Origin: Streptomyces bacillaris
GTDB lineage: Bacteria; Actinomycetota; Actinomycetes; Streptomycetales; Streptomycetaceae
Direction: 5' to 3'
NCBI RefSeq assembly: GCF_003268675.1
Contig: NZ_CP029378.1
Location: 2,294,001-2,358,000, forward strand
Length of the DNA: 64,000 nucleotides
Both the position numbers and the translations under genes were made by a program. Shown one piece after another: positions 29,876-37,007 of the stretch (position 1 is its first letter; each line of letters starts with the position of its first letter). A model generated the notes under the pieces. The model had not been told where the DNA came from. It made no database searches and was given only the letters and a program-made list of their open reading frames with translations.

Positions 29876-31105
29876 TCAGAGGTGTGCGGGCGCGCTGATA
29901 CCGAGCAGGGACAGGCCGCCTGCCAGCACCGTCCCGGCGGCTTCGGCGAGGGCCAGCCGGGAGCGGTGGGCGGCCGAGGGTTTCTCGTCACCCATGGGCA
30001 GCGGCGGACAGGAGTCGTGGAAGGCGAAGAAGGCGTGCGCAACGGCTTCCAGCTGCCGGGCGACCCGGTCGGGCGCGCGGTGACGGGCTGCGGCGAGGAG
30101 GACGCCGGGGTGATCGGCGAGGAGATCGAGGAGGGGACGGGCAGGGGGCTCGCCGTACGAGGCAACGGGCTCGGGGCTTCCGTGGGCGGAGGGCTCCGCG
30201 CCTGCTGCGGCGGGCTCGGCGTACGGGGCGGAGCCTACGTACGAGTCGGAATCCCGGCCCGTGCCGGGCCCGGCCGGAGCGACGTCCTCCGGCTCGGAGG
30301 CGAACCCCAGAGCCGCGGCGTTACGGGTGAGGGCACGGGTCCTGGCATAGGCGTACCGGACCCGGAAGAGCGGGTTGGCCTCCCCCTGGACGAGCAGGTC
30401 GGGGCCGAGAGGGGCCCGGTCGTGCGCGGCGGGCCGCAGCAGCCCCCAGCGGGCGGCATCCGGCCCGAGCCGCTCCAGCAACCCCGCCCCGGTGGCTCCG
30501 GCAGGCACGGGCCGGATCACGATGCGCTCCGGCGCACCCGCCCCGTACGCATCCGGCCCGGACACATCCGGCCCGTACGCGTCCGGGCTCGCCCCGAGCC
30601 GCTCCCACTCCTCTTCCTCCGCCGCCCCCGCCTCCTCGCAACCGACCCGGACGCGGGCGCCCTGGGCGGCGAGGAGCCGGCGTACGGCATCGGCGGTGAC
30701 GGCGGCACGGACCTCCCGCGCGTGGTGCAGCCGAAGGGCCTCGCCCCGGAACGCGTCCCCGTGTCCGTAGGCGAGGCCCCGTTCCCGTACGGCGTCGAGA
30801 ACGGCCCGATCACGGTCGACGGGCGCGTCCAGCGTGAAGCTCAGGAACCCGGGCCCGGTGACCTCGACCCGCCCGATCCCGGGCTCGGCGGCTACCCGCT
30901 CGCGCAGGATCCGGGCAACCTCCAGGGCTGGCAGCCCGGCCTCCCCGGCGAGCTGGAGGGCGACCGCACAGGCGTAGTCGCCGCTGCCGCCGGGCCGGGT
31001 CCTCTCCACCCGCACGCGCGCGGGCACCGGCGCGCGCAGCACGTCCTCGTCGACCGCGCGGCGCACGGCGTGCAGCACGGTCCGGGAGAGATCGGCGGGG
31101 GTCAC
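29876..31105 (-). CDS. nrtL: ArgS-related anticodon-binding protein without catalytic core
   Basis: 409 residues assembled from arginyl-tRNA synthetase pieces. The N-terminal additional domain (about 1-115, with RPGGSGDYACAVALQLA and VTGPGFLSFTL) and the C-terminal DALR anticodon-binding domain (about 300-409, RQLEAVAHAFFAFHDSCP) flank a middle in which HIGH has become HARE (128-131). The Rossmann core and KMSKS loop are missing. Two low-complexity Gly/Pro/Tyr inserts fill the space. It cannot aminoacylate. Actinobacterial homologues named NrtL lie next to lysA and a tRNA-Arg as here. No ribosome site precedes GTG 31105; TACGCT 6 bases upstream suggests a leaderless mRNA. Confidence 0.85.
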   Translation of the reverse strand: MTPADLSRTVLHAVRRAVDEDVLRAPVPARVRVERTRPGGSGDYACAVALQLAGEAGLPALEVARILRERVAAEPGIGRVEVTGPGFLSFTLDAPVDRDRAVLDAVRERGLAYGHGDAFRGEALRLHHAREVRAAVTADAVRRLLAAQGARVRVGCEEAGAAEEEEWERLGASPDAYGPDVSGPDAYGAGAPERIVIRPVPAGATGAGLLERLGPDAARWGLLRPAAHDRAPLGPDLLVQGEANPLFRVRYAYARTRALTRNAAALGFASEPEDVAPAGPGTGRDSDSYVGSAPYAEPAAAGAEPSAHGSPEPVASYGEPPARPLLDLLADHPGVLLAAARHRAPDRVARQLEAVAHAFFAFHDSCPPLPMGDEKPSAAHRSRLALAEAAGTVLAGGLSLLGISAPAHL

Positions 31106-31275
31106 GGGACAAGCGTATGGGAGGAGGAGGGTCGTTCCGCGACCCGGTTTCGCCATCCGGTCAGCGGGTGGCGCCCGCGCAGGTCAGCGGGTGGCGCCGA
31201 CGTGGGGCAAGTAGTACGGCCTGCGCGGGCCGGCCGTGGTGGTCCCGGCTGCTCGGTGCATGGTCCGCCCGCCGC

Positions 31276-31710
31276 TCAACCGGTGGTGGTCCCCGCGCAC
31301 CCGGCCCCGCTCCGCCCGTCGACCGACGGCCGCTCCTCCCCGGTCGCCAGCCGGTGCACCATCCGCACCAGCTCGCTCGGCTCGAACGGCTTGGCCAGGA
31401 ACGCGTCGACCCCGGCCGACACACCCGCGTCCACCTCGTACGGCGTGCAGGCGCTGATGACGGCGATGGGCAGATGGCGGGTGCGGGGGTCGGAGCGCAG
31501 CCCGGTCGCGGTCTCCAGGCCGCCGAGGCGGGGCATCACGACATCGAGGGTGACCACATCGGGACGGATCCGGTGGACCAGGTCCAGGCACTCGACACCA
31601 TCGGCCGCGGTCACGACCTCGAAGCCCTCCAGCTCGAGATTGACCCTGATCAGCTGCCGGATGACCTTGTTGTCGTCGACAACAAGCACGCGGCCGTACG
31701 CCCCTGACAC
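31276..31710 (-). CDS. Single-domain response regulator
   Basis: 144 residues, receiver domain only. The acidic pair is in VVDDN (residues 11-13), phospho-acceptor Asp56 in TLDVVMPRLGG, Thr/Ser in VISACT and Lys in FLAKPFEPSEL. There is no DNA-binding domain, so it probably acts by protein contact. A short Gly/Ser/Thr tail follows. GTG 31710 has no ribosome site, but TACTCT sits exactly 6 bases upstream as in leaderless genes. The frame is open 34 codons further up without similarity. No kinase is adjacent. Confidence 0.85.
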   Translation of the reverse strand: MSGAYGRVLVVDDNKVIRQLIRVNLELEGFEVVTAADGVECLDLVHRIRPDVVTLDVVMPRLGGLETATGLRSDPRTRHLPIAVISACTPYEVDAGVSAGVDAFLAKPFEPSELVRMVHRLATGEERPSVDGRSGAGCAGTTTG

Positions 31711-31862
31711 CCTTCGAGAGTAGGTCGGCCCCGGTGACCGCGTCCGGCGTTTGCCCACTTCCGCCCCGGACGGGGGACCTGCTGCCACGACGGAATACCT
31801 GTTCACGGACACCCGTCGGGAGCTGGTAGTGTTTCACCCGTCGCAGAGCAACACCGCGATAC

Positions 31863-31934
31863 GCCCCCGTAGCTCAGGGGATAGAGCATCGGCCTCCGGA
31901 GCCGGGTGCGCAGGTTCGAATCCTGCCGGGGGCA
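31863..31934 (+). tRNA. tRNA-Arg (anticodon CCG)
   Basis: 72 bases form a complete cloverleaf: 7-base acceptor stem GCCCCCG with CGGGGGC, D-arm GCTC/GAGC, anticodon stem TCGGC/GCCGG around loop CTCCGGA (anticodon CCG, decoding CGG), and T-arm GCAGG TTCGAAT CCTGC. Discriminator A at 31934; no encoded CCA. A TAGTGT at 31827-31832 with a poorer TTCACG upstream may be the promoter. It marks the left edge of an accessory region. Confidence 0.95.
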
Positions 31935-31953
31935 CTTCGCAGGAAGTGCCGAC

Positions 31954-31993
31954 AAGACCCCGCCACCAGCGTTCACGCCGGCAGCGGGGTCTT
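31954..31993 (+). terminator. Terminator of the tRNA-Arg gene
   Basis: A perfect 10-base stem (AAGACCCCGC with GCGGGGTCTT) with a loop of about 20 bases lies 19 bases after the tRNA. Confidence 0.85.
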
Positions 31994-32105
31994 CGCGTAT
32001 CCGGATCCTTCTCCACCGCTCCGGGCGGCACGAGTGTCATCAGGGGCGGCGCGACAGCCCGGTGATCGGTTCCGGACGGACTGCCACGCCGGGGCGGGAC
32101 GGCAT

Positions 32106-32617
32106 TCACCCGCGTCCGCACAGCCCCCGGTGGTATTCGAGGTACTCCTGCTCGATGACATGGTCGGCGTGGAGCTTCAGCTGGTTCTCGTCCGTTCTCC
32201 AAACAGCTTCGGCAAGGGCGCGGTTGTCGAAAAGACCGATGATCCTGGCCCTGGCGACGAATTTCTTCCCGGCGTAGAAGAGCACTTCGTCGCCGACCTT
32301 GCGTCCGGCCAGCGCGGTCACCTTCTCGGATCTCTCCCGAACCGGAGGTGTCGATCCCCAGAGACGTGCGACACCGTCGGGGAAGAGAGCTCTGAGGGCG
32401 TTCCCATCGGCTCCCAGGACGGATTCGAGGGCGGAGAGCCGGACTCCGTCCCGTATCGAGTGCCGGAAATGCTGTGGTCCCCTTACCCGCGTCGTGCCGC
32501 GCGGCTGGAGAACCCACTGGGCCGACGGTCTCTTCGGTCGGCTGGTGATGCGCTCGCCCTGGCCGTCTCCATACCCACGCCCCTTTCAAGGAGATCGCCA
32601 ACTGCTTCTATGCTCAT
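32106..32617 (-). pseudogene. Frameshifted gene of unknown family, about 170 residues if repaired
   Basis: ATG 32617 with GGAG 3 bases upstream opens MSIEAVGDLLERG. A second frame then continues from about 32585 to the stop at 32106 with protein-like sequence (WVLQPRGTTRVRGPQ, DGVRLSALESVLGADGNAL, GDEVLFYAGKKFVARARIIG, DENQLKLHADHV). Adding one G to the GGGG run near 32590 joins the two without a break. The C-terminal 70 residues look like a PUA/EVE-type beta-barrel (inference). Reading only from GTG 32321 would give a 71-residue fragment. Either a real frameshift or a base-calling error. Confidence 0.55.
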
Positions 32618-32706
32618 GATCTCCAGACTAGCCAGGACGCAACCAACGACACTGCCGAGAGGCAGCCGTCGTGGGGAAAGCCAGGCATCGAGCTGCTCAC
32701 GGTTCC

Positions 32707-32958
32707 TCAGCTCGTCGCATCAGCCGACCGCAGGCGGTAGCAGATCGGTCCCTTCAGCCAGTACGTGTCCGCCAAAGTGGCGGCCCGCATGGCAAGCACG
32801 CCTCGGCCGGGAACGACCGGCACCGCGTTCAGGACTGCGTGCACACCGTCCTCCCTGGTGGCCAGAAGCAGGGACCTGGCATCGCACACCGCGTCCTCAT
32901 CGGAGGTGGCCATCCAGTTGTCTGTCCGGGAAACGTATGGAAGGCCCTTGCGCAGCAC
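32707..32958 (-). CDS. Hypothetical protein or C-terminal fragment, unrecognised
   Basis: 83 codons from a GTG without a ribosome site. The frame stays open and protein-like upstream to about 33063 (VPFAQDTPAGPEHGSPFVTPADVL) without a start codon, so this may be the remaining end of a longer gene. Visible sequence has balanced composition, including YVSRTDNWMATSDEDAVCDA and TLADTYWLKGPICYRL, and does not resemble a shadow of a gene on the other strand. No function suggested. Confidence 0.35.
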   Translation of the reverse strand: MLRKGLPYVSRTDNWMATSDEDAVCDARSLLLATREDGVHAVLNAVPVVPGRGVLAMRAATLADTYWLKGPICYRLRSADATS

Positions 32959-33002
32959 GTCCGCAGGCGTGACGAAAGGCGATCCGTGTTCCGGCCCGGC
33001 GG

Positions 33003-33225
33003 GTGTGTCCTGGGCGAACGGAACATCGCAGCCTACGGGCAGCGCGCGTGTCGGATTCTCCGTGTGCGAGGTGGCGCATCAGCAACTTCAGCGGCGGACA
33101 GGGGGTTGCGTCGATGTGGCCCCCAACCTCCCCCACGTCGTCCCCGTCCGAGACAGCAAGCGCTCTACCGGGCCCGCCATCGCCTTCGGCCACCACGCCT
33201 GGCGCGGGTTCGTCAGTGAGCTGCT
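33003..33225 (+). pseudogene. DUF397 remnant with frameshift
   Basis: The family pattern (WRKSSYSGGxGGxCVEVA ... VVPVRDSKRPDGP ... WRxFV) is present but split. ARWRISNFSGGQG is in one frame (33069-33104) and CVDVAPNLPHVVPVRDSKR, then AFGHHAWRGFVSEL, in the next (33104-33225). One extra G in the G-run at 33101-33105 would restore it. No stop follows at the usual place, so the 3' end is also worn. DUF397 proteins accompany XRE-type regulators in streptomycetes; no partner is left here. Confidence 0.6.
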
Positions 33226-33332
33226 CTGTCTGACGTTGGGTGCCGTGCATGGCATGCACGATGAAACCCCGCGATCGATCGGCAACCCCGTTGCTAAAGT
33301 GAAGCGTTGGCATCGATCAGGGCGGGGGACCC

Positions 33333-33818
33333 ATGACGTTCGACGACGAGTGGGCTGCGCTCAAAGCTGACGCGCAGAACCGGCAGTCAGCGCAGATGAG
33401 CCTCAACACCGCCGGGCCCCAGCCAGGCGCGCCAGGGTCCAGAACCGATCCCGACCTCGTGGTCCACCAGGACGACCTCGGGGCGGTCGGAAGTGAGGCA
33501 TTCCGCGTCCACGGGGAGCTGCGGAAGCGCGCCGACCTCGCGGGGGCTGGTGCCGACAAGTCCGGCGCGGGGACCACCGCTCGGGCGGCGGCGGAGTTGC
33601 AGGGCCGGAACTTCAGCGCGGGAAGTGAGCTGTACACCACCCTCGAAGTCTGGACCTCGCAGGTGAAGACGGTTCTCCAGATGTGTGCGCACATCTCCAA
33701 CCACCTGGACTACTCGAAGAAGTCGGCCGTCAACGACGAGGTGGAGATCGCCGCCACGCTCAAGGGGCGCAACGGCTCCGCCGTACCGGTGTCGGAGCTG
33801 CTGAAGTACGTGAAGTGA
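33333..33818 (+). CDS. Small helical ESX/WXG-like helper protein of a secreted-toxin cassette
   Basis: 161 residues, no signal peptide. After a polar N-terminal 45 residues, the core (LVVHQDDLGAVGSEAFRVH, NFSAGSELYTTLEVWTSQVK, MCAHISNHLDYSKK) is mostly amphipathic helix. This resembles the small proteins that precede WXG/LXG-type toxins in Streptomyces; the core carries a Trp in VWTSQ. ATG 33333 follows GGGGGA. Its stop is 19 bases before the next gene, so it should be co-transcribed. Role as chaperone or co-secreted partner is inferred from position. Confidence 0.7.
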   Translation: MTFDDEWAALKADAQNRQSAQMSLNTAGPQPGAPGSRTDPDLVVHQDDLGAVGSEAFRVHGELRKRADLAGAGADKSGAGTTARAAAELQGRNFSAGSELYTTLEVWTSQVKTVLQMCAHISNHLDYSKKSAVNDEVEIAATLKGRNGSAVPVSELLKYVK

Positions 33819-33837
33819 TCAGGGGGGAACGGAGGAT

Positions 33838-35337
33838 ATGGGGGCGTTCTCGTACACGGATCTCATGGAAGTCGACCTGGGGAAGCTGGGTTCGGCTGCC
33901 GATGACTGGGCCTCGACGGCGGCCGGGTTGAAGAAGCTCAGGACCGACGTCCAAAAGGGTCTCCTCCGCCTGTCCGACGGGGCCGACTGGGCAGGGCTGA
34001 ACGCGACTGTCACCAAAGGGTTCGTCCGCAAGACGGTCAAGGAGGTCGCGGATCTCCAGGTGGAGGCCCAGAGCATCGCGGCCGTCCTCCGGGACGCCCA
34101 CGAGGAACTGACCCACGTGCAGAAGCAGGCCCGGAAGCTGTCGGCGGAGGCGCGCAAGGGCGATCCTGACCGGGCGGCAGGCCCTGATCCGGGGTTACTG
34201 GTGTCGGACGGTCCCCACGGCACCGTGAAGGTGATCGAGGCCTTCTGTGGTGTGGAGGGCACGTCCCAGCGGACGAAGGACCTCATGCAGTGGTACGCCG
34301 ACACCCTCACGGGCCTGGTGGCGCACGCGGCGGAGATCGATGCGGCCGTGACCCGGGCCCTGCAGCGCAGCCATGGCGGCGACCCGCACAACGCGGGGCA
34401 CGCGACGTACACCTCGCTCGACGAGGACCAACTGCCGCGCGCAACCAAACTCGCCTCGCTGGGGAGCGACGCGAACACGGCACAGCGGGCCGAGCTGCAG
34501 CGTCTCTGGACGTCGCTGAGCCCTCAGGCCCGCGCGGAGCTGTGGACCGGGCACAAGGACGGTCTTCTCGCGGCGGGGCTCCTCACACCCACCGTGAAAC
34601 AAGCCGCTCCCGACCGTGGCTCGGGGCCGCACGGCAGCGAGAAACCAGGGGCGGAGGACCGAAGGGTCCGGGAGAAGATGAACCTGATCGCCGAGGCCGC
34701 CGACTGGAAGGGTGACAACGACGCCTCACGCCACATGGCTCACTACCTGGCGAACAGCGGGACGGACATGGAGCTGCCGGTCGACAAGATGATGTCGGAC
34801 GTACCGGACTTCCGCGCGCACATCGAGGGCAGCATCGCGGCGCACAAGGACACGTGGCGCGAACAGGCTCTCGCGGAATTCCGACGCAACGGGGGCCGGC
34901 CCGTCTCGATACCGGTGGAGACCAGCAACCGCGACTTCAGTTTCAACCAGGGCGTCAACGAGAACTGGTTCTTCGCGGTCGGATCCACCAGGTCGAATGT
35001 GACCGGAGTGGTCACCGTGGTTCCCGACGCCAGCGGCGAACCCAAGGTCGGTCTCGACTACCAGGCCAATGCGTGGGACCGCTATAACTGGGACGAGAAC
35101 AAGGGGGTGAATATCGGCCTTCCGTGGGGCGGCGGCATGGACATTCCGGATGGCCGGATGGCTCGTCTGCACACGACCGGCATCGCCCAGGAGTTCGACA
35201 TGGCAGGCAGCAGTTCCGTCAAGCACTACGATCTGGGCGGATCGGCCCCGCTCCAAGGCCCGCTGCCCGCGCCGGACGAGCCCGGGCGCGAGGGCGGTCG
35301 CACGGACCCGGGCCGCGAGCAACAGGAAGCGCGGTGA
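33838..35337 (+). CDS. Candidate type VII-secreted polymorphic toxin
   Basis: 499 residues without a signal peptide. Residues 1-105 form a helical trunk (YTDLMEVDLGKLGSAADDW, LRTDVQKGLLRL, WAGLNATVTKGFVRKTVKEV) of the kind found on WXG/LXG secreted proteins. Residues about 110-330 are a helical middle. The last 150 residues form a distinct beta-rich domain (ENWFFAVGSTRSNVTGVVTVV, then LDYQANAWDRYNWD with DRYNWD at 414-419, then a Gly-rich segment). The modular layout, the small helper upstream and a lipoprotein 7 bases downstream fit a toxin with immunity partner. I do not recognise the C-terminal activity. GGAGG lies very close to the ATG at 33838. Confidence 0.65.
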   Translation: MGAFSYTDLMEVDLGKLGSAADDWASTAAGLKKLRTDVQKGLLRLSDGADWAGLNATVTKGFVRKTVKEVADLQVEAQSIAAVLRDAHEELTHVQKQARKLSAEARKGDPDRAAGPDPGLLVSDGPHGTVKVIEAFCGVEGTSQRTKDLMQWYADTLTGLVAHAAEIDAAVTRALQRSHGGDPHNAGHATYTSLDEDQLPRATKLASLGSDANTAQRAELQRLWTSLSPQARAELWTGHKDGLLAAGLLTPTVKQAAPDRGSGPHGSEKPGAEDRRVREKMNLIAEAADWKGDNDASRHMAHYLANSGTDMELPVDKMMSDVPDFRAHIEGSIAAHKDTWREQALAEFRRNGGRPVSIPVETSNRDFSFNQGVNENWFFAVGSTRSNVTGVVTVVPDASGEPKVGLDYQANAWDRYNWDENKGVNIGLPWGGGMDIPDGRMARLHTTGIAQEFDMAGSSSVKHYDLGGSAPLQGPLPAPDEPGREGGRTDPGREQQEAR

Positions 35338-35344
35338 AGGACCG

Positions 35345-35974
35345 ATGAGCAGTTCCAGCAGGAGCGCCGACGGCGAACAGCCGGTGCGACGCCGTCGTAC
35401 GCCGATCGTCTCCGCCATCGCGCTGGCGCTCTTCGCCTGCGTCGCCGCCACGGTCGGTGTGGTCTCTTGCGCCGCCGACGACGTGTCGTCGGACCTGGCG
35501 GAGAAGGAGATGGCCTGTTGCTGGGAGGACGGGGCCACGCCGGCCTGGATGAGCGGCCAGCTCGGCATCCGCATCCCGGAGGGGGCGTCGGACCGCCGGG
35601 CCGGTTACAAGGTCGGGCAACGCTTCGACACCGGTCTGCTGTCCTTCGTCCTGCCGAGCGAGGAAGCGGAGACCTACACCGGTCGGCTCATCGAGAAGGG
35701 CACGGTGATGATCGGGAACTCCCGCCCCAAGGAGAAGGGGTACCGTCCTGCGGCCGCCTTCGGTCACCTCGGGCTGCCCGAACCGGAGACGTTCGTCCAG
35801 GGACTGCGCATGGCCAGCCTGTGCCCGGACGACCTCACATCGCCGGAAGGCAAGTACCTCCAACGCTGCATCGACCTCTTCGCTCACGAGTTCACGGCCG
35901 GTACGACGCGGATCTACGTCCGGTCGACCATCGAACCGTCCGTGACGCCGCCTCCCGCGGACCAGGCTTCCTGA
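35345..35974 (+). CDS. Lipoprotein partner, candidate immunity protein
   Basis: 209 residues. A basic n-region (RRRR), hydrophobic helix (about 22-40) and lipobox-like VVSC at about 38-41 indicate a lipid- or membrane-anchored protein. The mature part has further cysteines (ACCWEDG, SLCPDD, QRCID) and the sequence QLGIRIPEGASDRRAGYKVG and LSFVLPSEEAETYTG. AAGGA lies upstream of ATG 35345. It starts 7 bases after the toxin-like gene. A surface-anchored product fits protection from a toxin acting outside the cytoplasm. Homologues without toxins may exist, so immunity is inference. Confidence 0.65.
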   Translation: MSSSSRSADGEQPVRRRRTPIVSAIALALFACVAATVGVVSCAADDVSSDLAEKEMACCWEDGATPAWMSGQLGIRIPEGASDRRAGYKVGQRFDTGLLSFVLPSEEAETYTGRLIEKGTVMIGNSRPKEKGYRPAAAFGHLGLPEPETFVQGLRMASLCPDDLTSPEGKYLQRCIDLFAHEFTAGTTRIYVRSTIEPSVTPPPADQAS

Positions 35975-36590
35975 GCCGCGATACGCAGGTCCTGAAAGTG
36001 GAGGAGGTCGTCTTCCCCCCCCACTCACCTCTCCCGCCCACCCCGCCGTGCGGTCCTCTCAGCCGGATGCGATCGAGGCCGGGCCCGCAGGCGTGCGCGC
36101 AGCCGTCCGAGCCGGGATGCCCGACCGTCGCAGGCGCACGAGATCCAGGAGAAGCGAGGCAGAGATGGCCCCGACAGCCTCCGCAGTCCCCCCTCCTCCG
36201 AGATGTCTTCAGCAGCAAGACGTCCAGCTCGGCCTCCGACTGTGTGCTCAAGCTTGCCGAGGCGGTCACCGAGGAGGGCGGCACTGCATCCGCAGGCTCC
36301 GACCCCGCAGGTCTACCGGACCGGCTCCCTCTTCCAAGACATCCGCTCCCACCGGGAGCGGATGGGCGACGCGGCCTCCATCCAGGGTCTCGCCGCCGCG
36401 TCCCCGGAGGCCGGCTCCGGGGACGCCGACGGGGACTGGCGGTCACTCGCCCGGCACCACGGCCGACGCGAGCACATGAGCGACACGATCCAAGCCGTCG
36501 CCAGCCTGCTCTCACCCCAGCGGACCGTCAGCCGCACGGACTGTCAGGCACAGTGAACACCGGACGGACCTGCACCTCTCGGCGTCGCAC
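35975..36590. other. Degenerate accessory DNA with no intact gene
   Basis: Short protein-like segments appear in different frames on the plus strand, such as [20 protein letters not shown] near 36200 and [20 protein letters not shown] near 36320-36390, followed by [15 protein letters not shown] near 36477. None has a start, ribosome site and full length together. This looks like remains of one or more genes between the toxin-like cassette and the helicase fragment. Confidence 0.45.
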
Positions 36591-36758
36591 AGGCAACCAT
36601 GCACGAGCTCGTCGGGGCAGAGCCTGCGCGCCAAGGGAGTCAACGCCTTCCTGCCGCACGCTTCCCTGTCCGCCGATGAGCACAGGCGCGCAGAGGAAGC
36701 CTTCAGCAACTCCCGCGACTACGTGATCGTCTCCACAAGCACGCTCGAACTCGGGGCT
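36591..36758 (+). pseudogene. Fragment of a superfamily 2 helicase C-terminal domain
   Basis: In frame with 36621 the sequence reads SLRAKGVNAFLPHASLSADE, then RRAEEAFSNSRDYVIVSTST and LELG. This matches the helicase pattern of motif IV-V (HxSLSxxxRxxxExxF ... VIVATSTLELGID). The match stops abruptly after LELG, where ID should follow, so the DNA was cut there. No DEAD/DEAH ATPase half is found upstream. The stretch 36760-37007 beyond it shows nothing recognisable. Confidence 0.6.
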
Positions 36759-37007
36759 GGTGGATCCTGCTGGCACAGTGCTCCTGCGCGGTGGACGGGA
36801 CACAGACGTGGCTGGTGGACTTGGGCCGGATACAAGGCCGACGCCGGTGAGCGCTTGTGTCTCGCTGCGGTTCACCTGACTGAGTGCTCCTGGCCGGGCA
36901 GCGGTGAGGCCGGAAGCTGCACATAGTCGGCCTTTCATTACGCGTGAAGTGGCAGCAAGATGGGCATATTTCCCGGGACTTGTGAGACTCGACGGCGGGG
37001 GGCCGTG

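Noticed and set aside
31935..37007. A complete integrative element at tRNA-Arg
   Set aside because: No integrase, excisionase or replication gene, and no visible repeat of the tRNA 3' end at the right side. Only an accessory segment is supported.
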